Shown: piece after piece, positions 1 through 3,979 of the stretch | How positions within the stretch are numbered: position 1 is the stretch's first letter | How the letters are laid out: each line of letters begins with the position of its first letter | Assembly (NCBI GenBank): GCA_007125275.1 | Contig: SLDN01000062.1 | Location: 1 to 5,060, forward strand | Direction: 5' to 3' | From: Bacteroidales bacterium | GTDB lineage: Bacteria > Bacteroidota > Bacteroidia > Bacteroidales > UBA7960 | DNA length: 5,060 nucleotides | Position numbers and translations under genes: made by a program | Notes under the pieces: generated by a model | The model's input: the letters and a program-made list of their open reading frames with translations, nothing else | What the model was told of the DNA's origin: nothing | Databases searched by the model: none

Positions 1-1155
1 GTCGTCGGTGCCGGTGATCCTCGTAAAGTCTTTTAGCAGCGTTTTGCCTTCAAAGACATAGGTGCCGGCATCTATTTTCGAATAGATGGCCTCTTCCATG
101 TCAAACTCGTCGTTGATCTCTCCAACGATCTCCTCGAGAATATCTTCCAGTGTTACCAGGCCTGCCGTGCCACCATATTCGTCGACCACTATGGCCATGT
201 GTATCTTTTTTTCCTGGAATTCTTTGAGCAGGTCGTTGATGCGCTTGCTTTCAGGAACAAAGAAGGCATTGCGCAAAAGCTCCTGCCATTTAAAGTCAAC
301 GTCTTTGTCGAGATAGGGCAACAAGTCCTTAATATAGAGGATGCCCTCTACGTTGTCGAAGTTCTCCCTGTATACGGGGATGCGGCTGTACCCTGCCTCT
401 CTTATGACTTCAAGCAGGGTTTCAAAACGTGTGTTGTTTTCGACAGCCACCACATCGACGCGTGATTTCATAATCTCACGCACATAGATGTTGCCAAAAC
501 GGACGATTCCGCGCAGCAGCTTTTTGTCTTCTTCAGTTGTTTTGTCATCAGAAGTGATCTCCAGGGCGTGCGACAGCTCGTGCATGCTCAGGTTCGGCCT
601 TTTCTTTTCCATGCGCGTGTCGATGATGCGCGTGGTTTTTACCAGCAGTGAGCTTAGCGGTGACAAGAGCTTTCGCAGGATGATCAAAGGGCTTGACATC
701 ATCGAGGCGAAACGCACGGGATTGCGGGAGGCATAAACCTTTGGCAGAACTTCGGCAAATAGCAGTATTAGAAAGGTTACTGCTGCGACCTGGATAAGGA
801 AGCCCAGCACCGGATGCATCTGCATCTCAAAAAAGGCCCTGAAAACAAAGGTTGACAGGATGATGATGGCAATGTTGACAACGTTGTTTGTGATAAGGAT
901 GGTCGCCAGCAACTGGTTCGGACGTTCCAAAAGAGAAAGAATTTTTTTGTCGTTGGCTTTTTTGAACTCCCTGATGCTTGCTAAATGGTTGTGAGTAAGG
1001 GAGAAGTAAGCTATTTCAGAGCCGGATATCATTGCGGAAAAAAACAACAACACGACCATTGCTCCCATGCCCAGTAAGGCGTTGATAGAAAATTGGCTTA
1101 AAAGCGTAAAAAGGTGTGCACTTATGCACAAATAAGGATCAGGTGATTCTTCCAA
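1..1155 (-). CDS. gldE: GldE-like CNNM/HlyC-CorC family transmembrane protein with CBS domains, C-terminus cut by window edge
   Basis: The frame is open from the left edge to position 1155, giving 385 codons. The N-terminal half is a DUF21/CNNM membrane domain: a hydrophobic helix at about residues 24-43 runs into SGSEIAYFSL (44-53), with further hydrophobic segments at about 86-105 and 117-140, the second ending in EVLPKVYASRN. A CBS pair follows at about 210-335. It begins near GNIYVREIMKSRVDVVAVE and contains AGYSRIPVYREN and EYGGTAGLVTLEDILEEIVGEI (326-347), hallmarks of the HlyC/CorC family. The CorC_HlyC tail is only starting at the edge. GldE of Bacteroidota is about 430-450 residues, so roughly 45-65 are missing. 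The family includes ion-transport and gliding-associated proteins; GldE works with the lipoprotein GldD in type IX secretion/gliding in some members, but non-gliders also carry it. The chosen start is a TTG at 1155, because the first in-frame ATG (1068) lies inside the first membrane helix and the upstream residues (EESPDPY) resemble GldE N-termini. A -7 box lies 25 bases upstream. The start codon is the least certain part. Confidence 0.88.
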   Translation of the reverse strand, partial: MEESPDPYLCISAHLFTLLSQFSINALLGMGAMVVLLFFSAMISGSEIAYFSLTHNHLASIREFKKANDKKILSLLERPNQLLATILITNNVVNIAIIILSTFVFRAFFEMQMHPVLGFLIQVAAVTFLILLFAEVLPKVYASRNPVRFASMMSSPLIILRKLLSPLSSLLVKTTRIIDTRMEKKRPNLSMHELSHALEITSDDKTTEEDKKLLRGIVRFGNIYVREIMKSRVDVVAVENNTRFETLLEVIREAGYSRIPVYRENFDNVEGILYIKDLLPYLDKDVDFKWQELLRNAFFVPESKRINDLLKEFQEKKIHMAIVVDEYGGTAGLVTLEDILEEIVGEINDEFDMEEAIYSKIDAGTYVFEGKTLLKDFTRITGTDD

Positions 1156-1180
1156 ACTGCTATATGTTCTTTGTTTTGTG

Positions 1181-1188
1181 CAAAATTA
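1181..1188 (-). promoter_or_regulatory. Candidate Bacteroidota -7 promoter element for gldE
   Basis: On the minus strand this reads TAATTTTG, a full match to the TAnnTTTG -7 consensus of Bacteroidota sigma factors. It would start transcription at about 1175-1178, some 20 bases before the TTG proposed as the gldE start. I see no TTG at the usual -33 spacing, so only half the promoter is supported by sequence. Confidence 0.45.
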
Positions 1189-1206
1189 ATACATTTTTCA
1201 TTAGTC

Positions 1207-1235
1207 TCCGACCACGAAGATCGTTAACGGTCGGA
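1207..1235. repeat. Bulged inverted repeat between queD and gldE (possible terminator or operator)
   Basis: TCCGACC (1207-1213) pairs with GGTCGGA (1229-1235). Directly inside, ACGA (1214-1217) pairs with TCGT (1221-1224) around a three-base loop, leaving TAAC (1225-1228) as a bulge. The result is an 11-pair stem broken by one four-base bulge. It begins 28 bases after the queD stop and ends about 20 bases before the gldE -7 box. No T-run follows it on the minus strand, so it is not a textbook intrinsic terminator. A weak terminator for the queD operon or a protein-binding site upstream of gldE are both possible. Confidence 0.4.
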
Positions 1236-1262
1236 AAATTAGATTAAAAGGAACATCAGCGG

Positions 1263-1718
1263 CTAATTGTCGTCAGCAAACCACTCGGCATAGGCAGTGG
1301 CTGTTTCATGAAGCCGCAGGGAATGTAAAGATATTTGTTCAGGAAGAGCGGGTGCAATTTTTTTTGCAAAGTCGTAAACCATGTTTTCGCAGGTGGGCTG
1401 GTAATTGACCGAAGCTATTTTTCCAAACAAGTGATTGTCTTCTGCCATTTTGGCGTGAGGCGTGTTTGCATTCACAAGCAAAGCATGGTCGTAAGGTTCG
1501 ATGATCAGCTTATTCACGATCTGTTTCAGCACCGAGAAGTCGATAAGCATGCCCTGCTTGGGATGTTCTGCCGCGTTAACAGTTTTTCCTTTTACGGTGA
1601 CATACAAGAGGTAGCTGTGGCCGTGAATGTTGCGGCAAGGCCCGTCATAGTTCCAAAGTGCGTGCGCTGCTTCAAACCGAAACTGTTTGGTGATGCGCAC
1701 TACAGCTGATTGTTCCAT
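1263..1718 (-). CDS. queD: 6-carboxy-5,6,7,8-tetrahydropterin synthase (QueD/PTPS family)
   Basis: QueD converts 7,8-dihydroneopterin triphosphate to 6-carboxy-tetrahydropterin, an early cytosolic step towards preQ0/preQ1 and queuosine in tRNA. Numbering from the ATG at 1718 gives 151 residues, close to the family norm. The zinc ligands are His19 (FRFEAAHAL) and His32 and His34 (CRNIHGHSY). Cys28 is the catalytic cysteine, in the CxxxHGH spacing typical of QueD rather than the longer spacing of eukaryotic PTPS. Asp77-His78 (YDHALL) and Glu138 (RLHETATAYAEW) complete the catalytic set, and PTCEN (108-112) is the conserved pterin-pocket motif. All key residues are present, so the enzyme should be active. 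It is last in a three-gene operon. Upstream in-frame starts exist: an ATG at 1748 sharing one base with the preceding TGA stop, and a TTG at 1751. I prefer 1718 because homologues begin close to the VVRITKQFRFEAAH strand, but coupled initiation at 1748 is possible. No other queuosine gene is in view. Confidence 0.93.
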   Translation of the reverse strand: MEQSAVVRITKQFRFEAAHALWNYDGPCRNIHGHSYLLYVTVKGKTVNAAEHPKQGMLIDFSVLKQIVNKLIIEPYDHALLVNANTPHAKMAEDNHLFGKIASVNYQPTCENMVYDFAKKIAPALPEQISLHSLRLHETATAYAEWFADDN

Positions 1719-1747
1719 TGTTTTTCTTTTGTTGAGACCAGGAAGCA

Positions 1748-2209
1748 TCAATAACTTATGGTATAAGTATAAACTTCCTTTTGTTTTGATTGCTTTTGTT
1801 CCTCACCTGTTTTTGTGGTTGAAGGCGCCTGACCGGGGTCTGCTGTTTTTTCAGTGCTGTAGGTGATGGAATACTTTTGTTGCTTGATGTGATTTTTTAT
1901 ACGAAACGGAATCTTGATTTTATTGTCTGTGATAACCCTGACACCCCTGTTTTTTACTGACTGGTAGCCAAGCATTCCCACAAGTCTCAAGGCTTCTTCG
2001 TCGCATCCGTGTCCAATGCCTTTCACAATCTCCGGGTTTATTACTTCACCTTTGCCTGTTACCTTGTATTTGATGATCACATCACCTTCAACCTTCTTCT
2101 TCAGAGCCTCCTCCGGGTAGTTCAGGTTTTCTTTGATGAATTTTTTGAGCAGGTCTTTGCCGCCATCAAGGTGTGGCAGGTTAAGAAATTTTTTTTCGCG
2201 CTTGGTCAT
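1748..2209 (-). CDS. Stand-alone TonB C-terminal domain protein without membrane anchor
   Basis: The 153-residue protein starts almost directly with a TonB C-terminal fold. Visible signatures are LPHLDGGKDLLKKFIKENLNYPEEALKKK in the first 39 residues, then EGDVIIKYKVTGKGEVINPEIV (41-62), GIGHGCDEEALRLVGML (64-80) and a closing strand, KIKIPFRI (97-104). These match the YPxxA, G-x-V and GIGxGCDEEALR motifs of Bacteroidota TonB proteins. The usual tryptophan region after the DEEA helix is altered (GYQSVKNRG). Residues 105-153 are a polar tail rich in Lys, Gln, Thr and Glu. There is no transmembrane segment, signal peptide or proline-rich linker, so it cannot act as a classical TonB energy transducer as drawn. 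It would be cytosolic unless the start is wrong. It is the middle gene of the operon, 19 bases after the hydrolase stop, and its own stop touches a possible queD start. Start: ATG at 2209; a TTG at 2215 is the only in-frame alternative. Domain call is firm; role is unknown. Confidence 0.82.
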   Translation of the reverse strand: MTKREKKFLNLPHLDGGKDLLKKFIKENLNYPEEALKKKVEGDVIIKYKVTGKGEVINPEIVKGIGHGCDEEALRLVGMLGYQSVKNRGVRVITDNKIKIPFRIKNHIKQQKYSITYSTEKTADPGQAPSTTKTGEEQKQSKQKEVYTYTISY

Positions 2210-2211
2210 GA

Positions 2212-2229
2212 TCAAATAGGCTTAGCCAT
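2212..2229 (-). other. Five-codon mini-ORF at the hydrolase/TonB-domain junction
   Basis: The hydrolase stop TGA (2231-2229) shares its A with an ATG, forming TGATG. That ATG reads five codons (MAKPI) to a TGA at 2214-2212, two bases before the ATG of the TonB-domain gene at 2209. Ribosomes finishing the hydrolase could restart here and hand over to the next gene, which would stand in for the missing Shine-Dalgarno sequence. It may equally be chance, or a remnant of an older start in another frame. Confidence 0.25.
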
Positions 2230-3110
2230 CAGCATTGTTTTTGATTGATGAAGCGAATGGCGTGTTCGTTGAATGCTACAGGTTGGTCCACATTGCAAAC
2301 GTGTCCGGAGTTTTTGATGGTGATGAGTGAGGCCATGTCGTTGTGCTTAACCAACTCTCTTACGGGCTGCAGAAAAAGGTGATCTTCTTCCCCCATCAGG
2401 TATAGTGTAGGTATGGCCGGGTTTTGTTCTATATGGTATTGCAGGAGGGGGTTAACGTTTCTCAGAAGTTTAAACCAGCGGTTTATTTCACGTCGATATA
2501 TCTTTTGGGCCTCCTTAATAAAGATATGCCTGCTTTCTTTGTGTTTTTTATTTGGCATCAGGATGCGAGCAAAGAGGCGGTAAAGCCACATAAACGGAAT
2601 TATGGGCTTAAATACTTTGGCTACCTGCACAAGGAATCGTGACCGGATGTTCAGCCTGGTAATGGCGCCTGCCAGGGTCATTGACTCCACCCTTTCGGGG
2701 TCGAGTTCAGCAATTACCCTGATCAGAATAGTGCCCAGGGATACTCCAATGAAGTGGCTTTTTTTAATGTCAAGATGGTCAAGCACCTCCAGCACATCCA
2801 TGCTGATGTCTTCAAAAGTATAATCCCTGCCCATGTAGGCAGCGAACAGGTCGCGTGACCTGCCGTGGCCGCGAAGATCTACAACCAGCACGTTAAAATG
2901 TTTTGCGAACTCACGAATCTGCTTGTACCATACAATGGAGCTGCCACCTACTCCATGTACCAGGGTTACCCAGGGGGCATCCTGGCTGTTGTAGTAGGTT
3001 TTATAATATAGGCGTGCAGGCATGTCGCCGAATGTCCCTTCTTCGGCCTCCCATGCTACCGCTGTCTGATCCGTATTCTTTCCGTTTATGTCTGATGTTT
3101 CTGGCTTCAT
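2229..3110 (-). CDS. Alpha/beta hydrolase fold protein
   Basis: From the ATG at 3110 the protein has 293 residues, normal for a single-domain alpha/beta hydrolase. Order of motifs: oxyanion-hole loop LVHGVGGSS (50-58); DLRGHGRS (78-85); nucleophile elbow IGVSLG (121-126) with Ser124; a helical cap at about 150-225, rich in basic and aromatic residues; acid loop LMGEEDHLF with Asp243; and SGHVCNVDQP with His270. The triad Ser124-Asp243-His270 is complete. There is no signal peptide, so it is presumably cytosolic. The fold covers esterases, MenH-like, BioH-like and haloperoxidase-like enzymes, and substrate cannot be chosen from sequence. It leads the operon with the TonB-domain protein and queD. 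The frame is open further upstream to a TTG or ATG-like start at 3182. I reject that extension because a -7 promoter box (3121-3128) lies inside it and its residues add nothing like the family. No clear ribosome binding site precedes 3110. Confidence 0.9.
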   Translation of the reverse strand: MKPETSDINGKNTDQTAVAWEAEEGTFGDMPARLYYKTYYNSQDAPWVTLVHGVGGSSIVWYKQIREFAKHFNVLVVDLRGHGRSRDLFAAYMGRDYTFEDISMDVLEVLDHLDIKKSHFIGVSLGTILIRVIAELDPERVESMTLAGAITRLNIRSRFLVQVAKVFKPIIPFMWLYRLFARILMPNKKHKESRHIFIKEAQKIYRREINRWFKLLRNVNPLLQYHIEQNPAIPTLYLMGEEDHLFLQPVRELVKHNDMASLITIKNSGHVCNVDQPVAFNEHAIRFINQKQC

Positions 3111-3120
3111 ATATAATTTG

Positions 3121-3128
3121 CAAAGATA
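3121..3128 (-). promoter_or_regulatory. Candidate -7 promoter element of the hydrolase operon
   Basis: The minus strand reads TATCTTTG, a full TAnnTTTG match, with only ten bases between it and the ATG at 3110. Transcription would begin within about ten bases of the start codon, so the mRNA would be almost leaderless. No TTG stands at the -33 distance. The position supports 3110 over the longer upstream start. Confidence 0.5.
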
Positions 3129-3137
3129 AGCATTTTT

Positions 3138-3162
3138 AAAAGGCTGACACATCTCTGACAGC
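3138..3162 (-). terminator. Weak candidate terminator after the lipoprotein gene
   Basis: On the minus strand GCTGTCA (3162-3156) can pair with TGTCAGC (3149-3143) around a six-base loop, with one T-T mismatch in the stem. A C and four Ts follow (3142-3138). It lies about 50 bases past the lipoprotein stop and just before the hydrolase promoter box, where a terminator would be expected. The short stem and short T-run make this tentative. Confidence 0.25.
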
Positions 3163-3182
3163 TTATGGCCGGCTAAAACCAT

Positions 3183-3202
3183 AAATGATGTTAAATGATG
3201 TT
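3183..3202. repeat. Two tandem copies of a 10-base unit
   Basis: AAATGATGTT occurs twice back to back (3183-3192 and 3193-3202) with no mismatch. It lies 12 bases beyond the lipoprotein stop in the spacer before the hydrolase operon. Two copies are too few to call a functional array. It could be a slippage product or a pair of binding half-sites. Confidence 0.6.
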
Positions 3203-3213
3203 TGCCTTTCCGC

Positions 3214-3810
3214 TTATATGGGGTTGCTCAGGTCGAAATCGACGCGGAGCCGCTTTTCACCATCACGCTCAAGGCGATAGGTGAGCGTGGTAAAGCCTTC
3301 GTCTATCCTGACTGTCCATACATTACCACCTCCTCCGTCAATCAGTTCAGCGGTGTAGGCATCTGCAGGGAAATACTGTTCAAATGCCGTGCCATTATCA
3401 TCGGCGTAGCCTCCGTAAAGGTTTTCCTCCTCTGGCGTGCCATCCGGATAACGGTGGTCGTGACGAAAGCGCAAATTGCCGTCTTCAACCAGGAACATCC
3501 ACGTTCGTGATTGATCCTCACCGACATGGAAGGGGATATGAATGTGGTCTTGTTCGCAAACTGTGACATGCATCACCATGTCCAAATGTCCCCATCCGGA
3601 AGCGTGGTGACTTCTGTAAATCTGTTCGCCGGAGTAAGAGTTGCCACATAGTGATGCCAGGTTGTCGAAAAACGCCTGATGTGTTTCAGAAATGAGCAGT
3701 CTTTCAACAGGGTCGGGGCTTTCTTCTGTGTGTTGGGTGCGCGGGCCGCAAGCTGATATTAGTGTTGCAGCAGCCAGGATGATCAAAAGGTGAATAAATG
3801 GTTTGTGCAT
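3214..3810 (-). CDS. Lipoprotein of unknown function
   Basis: This encodes 198 residues starting at an ATG at 3810. The N-terminus is a lipoprotein signal: a positive start (MHKPF), a hydrophobic core to about residue 17, and the lipobox ISAC with Cys21 as the expected lipidated residue. The mature protein should be membrane-anchored on the outer side of the inner membrane or in the outer membrane. A charged linker (22-37) leads to one compact domain. Notable stretches are FFDNLASLCG (47-56), MHVTVCEQDHIHIPFHVGEDQSRTW (80-104), FRHDHRYPDGT (115-125) and, near the end, VWTVRIDEGFTTLTYRLERD. Cys55 and Cys85 are the only cysteines after the lipidated one and could form a disulphide. The HDHR and IHIPFHVG segments are rich in histidine. 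From memory this resembles a widespread uncharacterised secreted family in which FFDNL, IPFHVG and HDHR-DG recur, but I cannot verify that here. It is a single-gene unit with its own -7 box upstream. I assign no function. Confidence 0.85.
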   Translation of the reverse strand: MHKPFIHLLIILAAATLISACGPRTQHTEESPDPVERLLISETHQAFFDNLASLCGNSYSGEQIYRSHHASGWGHLDMVMHVTVCEQDHIHIPFHVGEDQSRTWMFLVEDGNLRFRHDHRYPDGTPEEENLYGGYADDNGTAFEQYFPADAYTAELIDGGGGNVWTVRIDEGFTTLTYRLERDGEKRLRVDFDLSNPI

Positions 3811-3880
3811 CTTTGCGTATTTGTGCCTTTGGGGCTATTTATGAATTAGATCAGAGATTTAATGATCGTGTTATTCGATT

Positions 3881-3888
3881 CAAAGATA
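3881..3888 (-). promoter_or_regulatory. Candidate -7 promoter element of the lipoprotein gene
   Basis: The minus strand reads TATCTTTG, identical to the box before the hydrolase gene. Transcription would start near 3877, giving a leader of about 65 bases before the ATG at 3810. A 5-base inverted repeat (GATTC/GAATC) brackets the box, so a repressor could bind here. No -33 TTG is visible. Confidence 0.45.
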
Positions 3889-3912
3889 ATAGAATCATTT
3901 CTTATGAAGAAA

Positions 3913-3920
3913 TATATTTG
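3913..3920 (+). promoter_or_regulatory. Second candidate -7 element for the ABC ATPase gene
   Basis: The plus strand reads TATATTTG, matching TAnnTTTG, inside the palindrome AAATATATTT. It would give a leader of about 55 bases. It competes with the better-placed box at 3954-3961; AT-rich sequence makes chance matches likely. Confidence 0.3.
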
Positions 3921-3953
3921 TGATGCGTATGCGTCTTACTGGTTTAGAATTTG

Positions 3954-3961
3954 TAGGTTTG
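3954..3961 (+). promoter_or_regulatory. Candidate -7 promoter element for the ABC ATPase gene
   Basis: The plus strand reads TAGGTTTG, a TAnnTTTG match, 18 bases before the ATG at 3980. Transcription would start at about 3964-3967, giving a leader of about 15 bases. There is no clear Shine-Dalgarno sequence and no TTG at the -33 spacing. Confidence 0.4.
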
Positions 3962-3979
3962 CATAACAAAACCTGACCA

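Larger units (their letters stand above)
3811..3979. other. Divergent intergenic region with promoter elements on both strands
   Basis: This 169-base AT-rich spacer separates the minus-strand lipoprotein gene from the plus-strand ABC ATPase gene. It has no credible ORF. It contains one TAnnTTTG box facing left (3881-3888) and two facing right (3913-3920 and 3954-3961). Inverted repeats are GATTC/GAATC (3877-3881 and 3892-3896) flanking the left-facing box, and a ten-base palindrome AAATATATTT (3910-3919). Confidence 0.7.

Noticed and set aside
86..736. Three plus-strand frames of 76-88 codons opposite gldE
   Set aside because: They are antisense shadows of the CBS and membrane domains of gldE, with no family resemblance.
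1335..1709. 124-codon open frame on the plus strand opposite queD
   Set aside because: It lies fully antisense to a gene with every catalytic residue of QueD, has no recognisable domain, and has no promoter box or ribosome binding site that I can see.
2009..2823. Plus-strand frames of 72-79 codons opposite the TonB-domain and hydrolase genes
   Set aside because: Their translations are rich in Phe/Leu/Val runs that arise from reverse reading of the real genes; no initiation signals are seen.
3165..3172. GC-rich palindrome (GGCCGGC region) in the spacer before the hydrolase
   Set aside because: It is too short and isolated to support a hairpin or a named site.
3111..3182. 24-residue N-terminal extension of the hydrolase
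   Set aside because: The stretch contains the likely -7 promoter box and a possible terminator of the previous gene, and the residues are not typical of the family.
3342..3569. 75-codon minus-strand frame inside the lipoprotein gene
   Set aside because: It overlaps the lipoprotein in another frame, and the lipoprotein has a clear signal peptide and lipobox that explain the region.
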